This document shows positions 1 through 6,328 of a stretch of DNA of 13,962 nt, in pieces (the first letter of the stretch is position 1; each line of letters begins with the position of its first letter). The translations under genes were made by a program, and so were the position numbers. Under the pieces are notes generated by a model. The model had not been told where the DNA came from and made no database searches. It saw only the letters and a program-made list of their open reading frames with translations. Source of the stretch: DIGJ01 sp036658435 (lineage in GTDB: Bacteria > Bacillota > Clostridia > Lachnospirales > Lachnospiraceae); contig JAVXEO010000060.1 in assembly GCA_036658435.1 (NCBI GenBank), positions 1 to 13,962 of the forward strand, read 5' to 3'.

Positions 1-2
1 AA

Positions 3-50
3 AAGTGTAAATCAGATTTGAACTTATTCAACATCTGGTTGTCGCCTTAA
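3..50 (+). CDS. Possible C-terminal tail of an upstream gene (partial)
   Basis: One frame is open from base 3 and ends at a TAA at 48-50, encoding about 15 residues that end in NIWLSP. It stops only 7 bases before a strong rho-independent terminator on the same strand, which is where the end of a plus-strand gene would be expected. The fragment is too short to identify, and an open run of this length can occur by chance, so this is a position-based inference only. Confidence 0.3.
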   Translation, partial: KCKSDLNLFNIWLSP

Positions 51-57
51 AGAAAAG

Positions 58-96
58 AATCCTCTAAGCCTTGAAAATAAGGCTTAGAGGATTTTT
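58..96 (+). terminator. Rho-independent terminator
   Basis: A perfect 15-bp stem (58-72 pairs with 79-93) encloses a 6-base loop (GAAAAT). The T-run at 92-96 overlaps the end of the right arm. It would end a plus-strand transcript entering from the left and insulate the peptidase gene that follows. Confidence 0.9.
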
Positions 97-168
97 AGTA
101 TATTCAATTATTGTGTGCAAACGGTATGTAAAAGATATGGAACGTTAGAAAAATGGGGGAGAGTTACC

Positions 169-945
169 ATGAAAAAAAAATGGAAGTACCTAGAACTTAT
201 AATGTTTGGAATCATATTAGGTGTCCTTATTTTTACCAAAAAAGAAACGAGAAAAGAAGAAAACAATAAAGAAATTACAGAAAAAGAAAAAGTAAAAATA
301 AAAAAAGCAAAGGCTGGGAAAGATACCTTGAAAAATGAAAGGAAAGAAGTGGATCCAGAGAAGAAAATACTATTGGAAGAAAATAGTTTTACAAGCAATA
401 AAATAGATAAAAAGATAAGGGAGCGCATCCTAGGAAAATCCTATCAAGAAAATACAGCGATATCTTTAAATCAATTACGCTACATAAAAGTACTATATTG
501 TGATTTTAATGGTGAGATAAAGGAAGGGGAACTCATCGTTCATGAATCCATAGCGGAAGATGTAATTGAGATTTTTAGAGAACTATATAAGAAAAAATAT
601 CCCATTGAAAAAATGGTGTTAATTGATGAGTATGATGGAGATGATAATGCATCTATGGCGGATAATAACACCTCCTGCTTTAATTATCGAAAGATATCCA
701 ACTCTCAGAACTTATCAAAGCATAGTTTAGGATTGGCAATAGACATTAATCCACTGTATAATCCTTGTGTGAAAAAAGGAGAAGTTCAGCCAGAGGAAGG
801 AAAACTCTATGAAAACAGGTCTTTAAATTGTAAGTATTATATTGACGAAGAGGATTTATGCTGTAAATTATTCAAAAAGTATGGATTCACTTGGGGTGGA
901 GACTGGAATTCACTAAAAGATTACCAGCATTTTGAGAAGAAATAA
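169..945 (+). CDS. Membrane-anchored M15-family (VanY/CwlK-type) zinc D,D- or L,D-peptidase
   Basis: This 258-residue protein is predicted to cut peptide cross-links or termini in cell-wall peptidoglycan outside the membrane. Residues 8-23 form a single hydrophobic segment, probably an uncleaved anchor. A strongly charged Lys/Glu-rich linker follows to about residue 70. The C-terminal half carries the M15 zinc site: SKHSLGLAID gives ligands His185 and Asp192, and DYQHFE gives the catalytic acid Asp251 and third ligand His254, as in L-Ala-D-Glu endopeptidases and VanY carboxypeptidases. The ATG at 169 is chosen because GGGGGAGAG lies just upstream and the signal-anchor starts there; a GTG at 115 in the same frame would add 18 non-hydrophobic residues. 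It lies between two terminators and looks monocistronic. No vanR/S/H/A/X genes are near, so glycopeptide resistance is not implied. The exact bond cleaved is unknown. Confidence 0.85.
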   Translation: MKKKWKYLELIMFGIILGVLIFTKKETRKEENNKEITEKEKVKIKKAKAGKDTLKNERKEVDPEKKILLEENSFTSNKIDKKIRERILGKSYQENTAISLNQLRYIKVLYCDFNGEIKEGELIVHESIAEDVIEIFRELYKKKYPIEKMVLIDEYDGDDNASMADNNTSCFNYRKISNSQNLSKHSLGLAIDINPLYNPCVKKGEVQPEEGKLYENRSLNCKYYIDEEDLCCKLFKKYGFTWGGDWNSLKDYQHFEKK

Positions 946-957
946 AAAAAGAAAAGT

Positions 958-993
958 ATGGCTCAAGATAAACAGTAAAGTATCTTGAGCCAT
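958..993. terminator. Bidirectional terminator between convergent genes
   Basis: A 13-bp perfect stem (958-970 with 981-993) has a 10-base loop. On the plus strand it is followed by TTTTAAAT. On the minus strand it is followed by a long T-rich run, the complement of the A-rich bases at 943-956. It therefore probably ends both the peptidase transcript and the ABC transporter operon. Confidence 0.85.
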
Positions 994-1011
994 TTTAAAT
1001 GAAAATAATGA

Positions 1012-2115
1012 TTAAATTAATTGCCGGCGTACTCGTTCTTCCTCTATGTTTTTATCCTCAACGGGGTACCAAATTGGGGTTGTAAAGTTTAGGCAGCAAG
1101 ACTCCCCTTCCGAAAAAGTGATACGGTGCGGTGTTTGTACTTTGAGAAGCTGATTCCCAATGGGAATCAGATATTCTGTACGATCGGTGAGAAATATTCT
1201 TTTTTTAATATAGCTGGGATATCCATCCGAAGCAGTAAGGGAAATGGCATTCGGTCTGGTTGCAAGGATCATTTTTTCAGCGGAATTAGGAGGAAGGGGG
1301 ATGTTTAAACTATGCTTAAAATCACCGTCCGGAAAAATCTGTCCATTTTGAATGATTACATTTATAAAAGTACTTTCTCCTAAAAAACTATGGACAAATC
1401 GATTATTTGGTTTATTATAAAGTATTTCGGGAGTTCCAATTTGCATAATCTTTCCCATATCACATACCATCATACGGTCGGAGATCGCCATAGCCTCAGA
1501 CTGATCGTGAGTTACAAATATGATTGTAAAATTGAACTTACGTTGTAATTCCTTTAGTTCAAAGCGCATACTTTCTCTTAGCTTTGGATCTAAATTGGAA
1601 AGTGGCTCATCAAGAAGCATGACTTTAGGATTGGTAACAATGGCCCTTGCTAAGGCAATACGTTGCTGCTGGCCACCGGAAAGACTGGAAGGATAAACCC
1701 CTTCCAACCCTTCTAAATTTGTATGATGCAATGCTTCTTTTACACGCAATTGAATATCAGAACGATTTAATTTTTGAATGCGCAGTGGAAAGGCTACATT
1801 CTCAAATACCGTCATATGCGGCCAAACGGCAAAGGCCTGAAACACCATTCCAATTCCCCTGGATTCAGGTGGAACATATAAATTTTTTGATTTTATGGAT
1901 ACGGCTTTGCCACAAAGAGAGATTTCTCCTTCGCTTAAATCATCAAAACCTGCAATCATTCGAAGGGTCGTAGATTTACCACAACCGGAAGGTCCTAAAA
2001 AAGAAAAACATTCTCCTTCCTCGACTTCTAAATTAAAATTATCAACAGCTACAATATCACCCAGTGTTTTAGTTGTAAAACGTTTGGTAACATTGCGTAA
2101 CATAATTTGTGCCAT
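1012..2115 (-). CDS. ABC importer ATPase subunit 2 (FbpC/PotA-type)
   Basis: This 367-residue nucleotide-binding protein should power uptake through the fused permease encoded just upstream. All ATPase motifs are intact: Walker A GPSGCGKST at 41-49, Q-loop Gln93, signature LSGGQ at 145-149, Walker B VMLLDEP at 165-171 with catalytic Glu170, and switch His203. About 130 residues follow the ATPase core, as expected for the regulatory TOBE-like domain of the ferric iron, polyamine and phosphonate importer families. It is the last gene of the minus-strand operon. It starts 4 bases after the permease stop, and its AAGGGGG ribosome binding site lies in the last permease codons, which suggests translational coupling. 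It is the second complete ATPase of the operon, so it may form a heterodimer with the first or serve as an alternative homodimer. The substrate is not predictable. Confidence 0.9.
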   Translation of the reverse strand: MAQIMLRNVTKRFTTKTLGDIVAVDNFNLEVEEGECFSFLGPSGCGKSTTLRMIAGFDDLSEGEISLCGKAVSIKSKNLYVPPESRGIGMVFQAFAVWPHMTVFENVAFPLRIQKLNRSDIQLRVKEALHHTNLEGLEGVYPSSLSGGQQQRIALARAIVTNPKVMLLDEPLSNLDPKLRESMRFELKELQRKFNFTIIFVTHDQSEAMAISDRMMVCDMGKIMQIGTPEILYNKPNNRFVHSFLGESTFINVIIQNGQIFPDGDFKHSLNIPLPPNSAEKMILATRPNAISLTASDGYPSYIKKRIFLTDRTEYLIPIGNQLLKVQTPHRITFSEGESCCLNFTTPIWYPVEDKNIEEERVRRQLI

Positions 2116-2119
2116 GATA

Positions 2120-3835
2120 TTATACCCCCTTTCTGTCCTTTGTAATTTGTGTCACAATGGTATTACAAATAATAATCATAACAATTGCCACGGAACCTAA
2201 TGCAGCGGCCTGAGGCATCATTCCGGCATCACGGAGAGAATAAATCTGAACCCCTAAGGTACGAGTATATGGACCATATAAGAGTACAGAAGTTGTAACT
2301 TCACGCATAGCGGGAAGAAAAATAAGGAAAAAACCGGATACCATAGCCGGACGAATAAGTGGAAGGGTGATATCCTTTAAACTTTCCGTATGGGAGGCTC
2401 CACATGTTCTGGCAGCTTCTTCTAAAGAAGGGTGAACCTGTAATAAAGCGGCAGAAGACGTTTTCATTGAAAAGGATAAATATCGTGCAAGATAGGCGAT
2501 TAAGATAATCCAAATCGTATTGTATAAATTTATCTTTAAGGCTCCAGACCAGGACAAAATTACACCAATTGCCAATACCGTTCCCGGTATGGAATAAGGC
2601 AATATGGATAATACTTCCAGCACACCTTTTCCTCGTGGTTTTATTTTCTGAACAACATAGGCAATTAATGTTCCAAGGAACATACATATAACACCTGCAG
2701 AAATAGAAACGATAAGAGAATTCTTTATAGAATCAAAGGTACCGCTGCTTTCAAATACTTTAATGTAGTTTGCAAAAGTAAAGTTTTCTGGAATTAAAGG
2801 TAAACCATAAGCACGTACTAATCCTACTACAAAAATCATGACAAGTGGGATGATAACAATAAGGATGAGAGTAGCAACGGCAAACAAAAACAAAGGAATC
2901 CGTGCACCTCGCAGTTTAATGAGAGTTGGACGCATACTCTTTCCTTTAATAATGTCGTAGCTTCCGGAACTAAGCACTTTTTTCTGAATAAAAAGTGCTG
3001 CAGCAACGACCACAACAAGCATAATGGAAAGAGCTGCACCTTGACGTATTCCATCAAAGCTCCCACCTGAACGGGAAATAACGGCATAAATGCGAGTAGG
3101 AAGTGTATAAATTCCCTGAGAAAATCCCAAAATGGAAGGAACACCAAAATGTGCAAGGGAACTGATTAAAATTAGCAGGGCTCCTGCAGATATAGCTGGT
3201 GTAACAAGGGGGAGGGTAATTTTTCGTATAACCGTTCCCTGCTTGGCACCGGCAATACGGGCACATTCTTCAAGAGTAGGATCCATTCGTTCTAACGCAC
3301 TTACTACCTGCATAAAGACAAAGGGAAAATAGTAAGATAACTCAACAAAAACAATACCACCAATACTATTTATATTAAAAAGTGAGACATTCAAATCAAA
3401 CGTATCCATAATCCAGCGGTTTAAATAGCCGGAACGTCCATTAAGCAATAAATCCCATGCCATTGCACCTAAAAATGGGGGAAACATGTATGGAATATTA
3501 AATAAAGCACGCATTAATCCCTTACAGGGAATATCACTTCTTCCAAGTAGCCAGGCATAAAAAACACCCATTATAGTTCCAAATACGGTTACAAGTCCAG
3601 CAATTTTAATGGTATTCCACATAGAACGCAGATTATCTTTTTCAGAAAGCTGTGTTCTTATTAAATCAAGTGAAAAATGTCCATTTTCAAAAAATGCATT
3701 ATACACTATCATAAAAATAGGAATTACCACAATAACGAAGAGCAGAAAAAAGCTTAATATTGTCATAGCCCCATCAAGATTAAATCTGCGTCCTTCCACA
3801 GAGGCGAGGTCTTTATTCCTGTTGTACCTTTTCAT
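2120..3835 (-). CDS. ABC importer permease, two fused membrane domains (FbpB/AfuB/ThiP-type)
   Basis: This 571-residue membrane protein forms the complete translocation channel in one chain, as in FbpB, AfuB and ThiP. Two homologous halves of about six membrane segments each (roughly 24-285 and 312-565) each carry the cytoplasmic EAA loop that docks on the ATPase: EECARIAGAKQG near 189-200 and EEAARTCGASHTES near 472-485, each followed by a 'TLPL..PA' tail. The second half has the more typical EEAA sequence and the first a weaker EECA version. The ATG directly abuts the stop codon of ATPase 1 (TAAATG on the minus strand). Its AGGAGG ribosome binding site lies inside the end of that gene, so the two are almost certainly translationally coupled. 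It is predicted to act with the lipoprotein encoded at 4988-6055. The direction is import, inferred from the presence of a binding protein. Confidence 0.92.
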   Translation of the reverse strand: MKRYNRNKDLASVEGRRFNLDGAMTILSFFLLFVIVVIPIFMIVYNAFFENGHFSLDLIRTQLSEKDNLRSMWNTIKIAGLVTVFGTIMGVFYAWLLGRSDIPCKGLMRALFNIPYMFPPFLGAMAWDLLLNGRSGYLNRWIMDTFDLNVSLFNINSIGGIVFVELSYYFPFVFMQVVSALERMDPTLEECARIAGAKQGTVIRKITLPLVTPAISAGALLILISSLAHFGVPSILGFSQGIYTLPTRIYAVISRSGGSFDGIRQGAALSIMLVVVVAAALFIQKKVLSSGSYDIIKGKSMRPTLIKLRGARIPLFLFAVATLILIVIIPLVMIFVVGLVRAYGLPLIPENFTFANYIKVFESSGTFDSIKNSLIVSISAGVICMFLGTLIAYVVQKIKPRGKGVLEVLSILPYSIPGTVLAIGVILSWSGALKINLYNTIWIILIAYLARYLSFSMKTSSAALLQVHPSLEEAARTCGASHTESLKDITLPLIRPAMVSGFFLIFLPAMREVTTSVLLYGPYTRTLGVQIYSLRDAGMMPQAAALGSVAIVMIIICNTIVTQITKDRKGV

Positions 3836-4921
3836 TTATTTTTCCTCCTTTTTTTCTTGATAATAGTGAGGATTGAGAAGACGGATTCCCACGGTACTGC
3901 CCTCTTTTACAATACCATTCTGGACAACATCCAAAGTATTTTGTTGTACACGTAATTCTTTATTTCCAAGCATCATAAAATAATCATATTCACTTCCAAG
4001 AAAAACACCGCGTTTTACAAAAGCCTTAAGAGGCGAGGCAGAATCAAAAATAATATCATTTGGTCGAACACCAAGTTCTAATCTCTCCAGGGTGTGCATT
4101 TCCTTAGGAACAGGAGAAGACCAGGGTATGCATGTTTCCGATACATCAAGATAATAATTATTATCTTTTAATTTTAGTGGAATAAAGTTGGACACTCCAA
4201 TAAATTCAAAGGTAAATCGATTTGCAGGCCGAAGAATGATATCCTCATCCGTACCAATCTGGCATAAACTGCCATCTTGCTCCATGATGGCTATTTTATC
4301 ACAAAGCTGTAAAGCGGATTGCTGATCGTGTGTAATATATAAAATAGTTGTGCCAATAGAACGTTGAATTTCTCGAATTTCCATAAGCATTTGCTCTCGA
4401 AGCTTTGCATCTAAATTTGTGATTGGCTCATCCATAACAATTAGATTATCACTGCTTACCAAAGCACGGGCAATGGCAACTCTTTGCTGCTGTCCACCTG
4501 ATAACTGACTAGGAAGATGATTTGTATATTCTGTCATATTTACTTGAGCCAAGGCGTGTTTTACTTTTATCTCAATTTCACCTTTAGAAAGTTTTCTTTT
4601 TTTGAGAGGATATGTAACATTTTCTTTTACTGTCATGTGTGGCCAGACAGCATAGTCTTGAAATACAATTCCAATCCCTCGCCGTTCGGCAGGTATATTT
4701 ATTCGCTGCTTACTGCTAAATACACAACGATCTCCAACAAATATAGCACCCTCTTCCGGTTTGCTCAGACCTAATAAACAGCGAACTAAAGTAGTTTTGC
4801 CACAACCGGACGGACCCACCAGACACATAATCTGGCTTTCTTCTACCGTTAATGAAAAGTTTTTTAAAATACACTTTTCACCATAATGAAACGTAATGTT
4901 TTCAAATTTTACACTAGCCAT
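3836..4921 (-). CDS. ABC importer ATPase subunit 1 (FbpC/PotA-type)
   Basis: This 361-residue ATP-hydrolysing subunit has Walker A GPSGCGKTT at 36-44, Gln88 in the Q-loop, LSGGQ at 140-144, Walker B LIVMDEP at 160-166 with Glu165, and switch His198. A C-terminal TOBE-like regulatory region runs from about 235 to 361 and includes the family-typical LGVRPND segment near 282-289. The ATG at 4921 is preferred because AGGAGG sits 5 bases upstream and the family consensus begins here. An in-frame ATG at 4963 would add 14 residues that read through the intergenic stem-loop and that ribosome binding site. The gene abuts the permease start with no gap. It differs clearly from the second ATPase at 1012-2115, so the pair is an old duplication or a recruitment rather than a recent copy. 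Confidence 0.92.
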   Translation of the reverse strand: MASVKFENITFHYGEKCILKNFSLTVEESQIMCLVGPSGCGKTTLVRCLLGLSKPEEGAIFVGDRCVFSSKQRINIPAERRGIGIVFQDYAVWPHMTVKENVTYPLKKRKLSKGEIEIKVKHALAQVNMTEYTNHLPSQLSGGQQQRVAIARALVSSDNLIVMDEPITNLDAKLREQMLMEIREIQRSIGTTILYITHDQQSALQLCDKIAIMEQDGSLCQIGTDEDIILRPANRFTFEFIGVSNFIPLKLKDNNYYLDVSETCIPWSSPVPKEMHTLERLELGVRPNDIIFDSASPLKAFVKRGVFLGSEYDYFMMLGNKELRVQQNTLDVVQNGIVKEGSTVGIRLLNPHYYQEKKEEK

Positions 4922-4945
4922 GTTTCCTCCTGCTTTTTTAAGTAA

Positions 4946-4979
4946 GAAAGGATAGCAGGGCAAAGAAAGCTATCCTTTC
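4946..4979 (-). terminator. Intercistronic stem-loop after the binding-protein gene (partial terminator or mRNA stabiliser)
   Basis: A perfect 11-bp stem (4946-4956 with 4969-4979) has a 12-base loop and lies between the stop of the binding-protein gene and the ribosome binding site of ATPase 1. On the minus strand it is followed by TTACTTAAAAAAG, so the T-run is poor. Such elements commonly protect or partly terminate the message so that binding protein is made in excess over the membrane complex. That role is inferred here. Confidence 0.65.
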
Positions 4980-4987
4980 CTTAATGA

Positions 4988-6055
4988 TTAAAGTCCAAAA
5001 ATTTTATCAAAAGTAGTTATATTTTCTTCTGTTTTTTCTGCCATAGTTTTTAAATCACAGGGAAGAGATTTAAAAATAATAGAAGGAACATCAGTGGAAC
5101 CTTGATCTATGTCTCTACGTACAGAAATAAGATTATTTTCGATCAAAACTTGCTGCCCATCTTCAGATAATATAAAGTCATACAATAATTTGCCATTATC
5201 TTCATTGGCACAGTTGGCTACAAGACCCAGTGGACTGCTAATCGATACGTTATCTTCCGGATAAACAAAGGCAATTGGAGAACCTTCTTCCGATAAGTTT
5301 TCCGTAACATAGTCAAGACAGATACCTACTTTATAGGCACTTGCAGCTAATTGGCTATGGCAGGCCGTCGTACCACTTTCCAGATAACAGCCATTATCTT
5401 TTAATTTTTGTATATAATCAGAACCATATTTGTCGCTGCACATCATGGCACTCATCCAATATTTAGAGGTTCCGGAGCTTCCGGGATCCGTCATTACAAT
5501 TTGGTCATTCCACTTTGGATCTAACAAATCCGTCCAGGATTGAGGGGCTTCCTCTGATGAAACAAGAGCTGTGTTATAGGCAATCCCCATGTTCATTAGC
5601 CGGGCACCGGTATAATAACCTTCAGAATCAATGTAAGAGGCATCGATAGCAGAAGCTTCAGGAGAAGTATAAGGCTGAAGAATTTTTTGCTCCTTAAAAG
5701 AAACATAATCTGCAGGATCTCCAACCCATATAACGTCAGAGTCTACCTGACCCGCCTGGGCTTCCGTGGCAATTTTAGTGATAACCTTGCTGGTTCCGGC
5801 AAAATAGTACTCCATTTTTATATTGGGATATTTTGCTTCAAATGCTTTTTTTATAGCAATAAGCTGATCTTCCTGCATGGAAGAATATAACATAACCGTA
5901 CCCTCCTCTTTACTGGAAGAATCTTCTGCGGTAGAAGTAGTACTATTTTCAGAAGCAGGCGTGGAGGAAGACTTTGAATTTCCACATCCAAGTAAACTAA
6001 ACCCAATAACCATAGATAATGTCAATACAGACAATCGCTTTGCAATTAATTTCAT
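4988..6055 (-). CDS. ABC importer substrate-binding lipoprotein (ferric iron/2-aminoethylphosphonate/hexose-phosphate superfamily)
   Basis: This 355-residue extracellular binding protein should capture the ligand and deliver it to the fused permease. The N-terminus is a lipoprotein signal with basic residues, a hydrophobic core and lipobox LLGC (Cys24 lipidated). A Ser/Thr/Glu-rich linker reaches about residue 51. The mature domain begins TVMLYSSMQED and continues with FEAKYPNIKMEYYF, the usual opening of FbpA/AfuA/PhnS-like proteins. The segment TDPGSSGTSKYW near 189-200 is a typical ligand-contact loop of this superfamily. The adjacent Tyr-Tyr pair that binds ferric iron in FbpA would lie near CLDYV (246-250), where only one Tyr is seen, so iron is not supported. 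The start is set by the signal peptide; the upstream AGTGAGTG is a weak ribosome binding site. It is the first gene of the operon and diverges from the sensor regulator. Confidence 0.9.
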   Translation of the reverse strand: MKLIAKRLSVLTLSMVIGFSLLGCGNSKSSSTPASENSTTSTAEDSSSKEEGTVMLYSSMQEDQLIAIKKAFEAKYPNIKMEYYFAGTSKVITKIATEAQAGQVDSDVIWVGDPADYVSFKEQKILQPYTSPEASAIDASYIDSEGYYTGARLMNMGIAYNTALVSSEEAPQSWTDLLDPKWNDQIVMTDPGSSGTSKYWMSAMMCSDKYGSDYIQKLKDNGCYLESGTTACHSQLAASAYKVGICLDYVTENLSEEGSPIAFVYPEDNVSISSPLGLVANCANEDNGKLLYDFILSEDGQQVLIENNLISVRRDIDQGSTDVPSIIFKSLPCDLKTMAEKTEENITTFDKIFGL

Positions 6056-6146
6056 AATGCTACACTCACTTTCTCATTTTTAAAAGTCCGAATATAAAAA
6101 GTTTTATACAACGGAACTAAAATTGTTAACAGGATACCAAGATATG

Positions 6147-6156
6147 TTCGATCGAA
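6147..6156. promoter_or_regulatory. Palindromic operator candidate
   Basis: TTCGATCGAA is a perfect 10-bp palindrome in an AT-rich intergenic region. It sits just upstream of the candidate ABC-operon promoter and also upstream of the candidate regulator promoters, a place from which a bound protein could affect both directions. The protein that would bind is unknown; AraC proteins more often use direct repeats, so another regulator is possible. Confidence 0.35.
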
Positions 6157-6262
6157 ACATTTGCAATTACGTTGGTGCATCTTGTATACTTAGTATAGCG
6201 TGGAAGACAGAGAAATGGGAAGTCTGAAAATATTAAACTCGTTCAAACTATAGATTTTAAAC

Positions 6263-6291
6263 TTCAAATTTAAAGAAACTTACCTTATAAT
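6263..6291 (+). promoter_or_regulatory. Candidate sigma-70-type promoter of the regulator operon
   Basis: TTCAAA at 6263-6268 and a perfect TATAAT at 6286-6291 are separated by 17 bp. This places the transcript start about 30 bases before the ATG at 6329. Two of the AAACT repeats overlap or adjoin it. The -35 matches only 4 of 6 consensus bases, which fits an activated promoter. Confidence 0.5.
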
Positions 6292-6328
6292 TCAATACAT
6301 AACAATACGCGTTCAGTAGGAGAAAACC

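Larger units (their letters stand above)
6056..6328. promoter_or_regulatory. Divergent control region between ABC operon and AraC regulators
   Basis: This 273-bp non-coding stretch separates the first codons of the binding-protein gene (minus) and the sensor regulator (plus). It must hold both promoters. Visible elements are a 10-bp perfect palindrome TTCGATCGAA at 6147-6156 within a broader imperfect dyad (ATGTT...AACAT), and four AAACT repeats at 6235, 6245, 6259 and 6276. For the ABC operon the best minus-strand promoter guess is TTAACA (complement of 6124-6129) with TATAAA (complement of 6103-6108); the 15-bp spacing is short. A second possible plus-strand promoter is TTGCAA at 6161-6166 with TATACT at 6185-6190, spacing 18. 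Confidence 0.6.

Noticed and set aside
115..168. GTG-initiated N-terminal extension of the M15 peptidase
   Set aside because: The ATG at 169 has a strong ribosome binding site and begins directly with the basic/hydrophobic anchor; the extension would place 18 polar residues before it.
169..945. Vancomycin resistance through a vanY-like gene
   Set aside because: Only the M15 peptidase is present; there are no vanR/S, ligase, vanH or vanX genes, and M15 peptidases are common in normal wall turnover.
2301..3332. Several open frames of 66-128 codons overlapping the permease gene on both strands
   Set aside because: They lie inside a well-supported 571-residue permease in other frames, lack ribosome binding sites and show no recognisable motifs.
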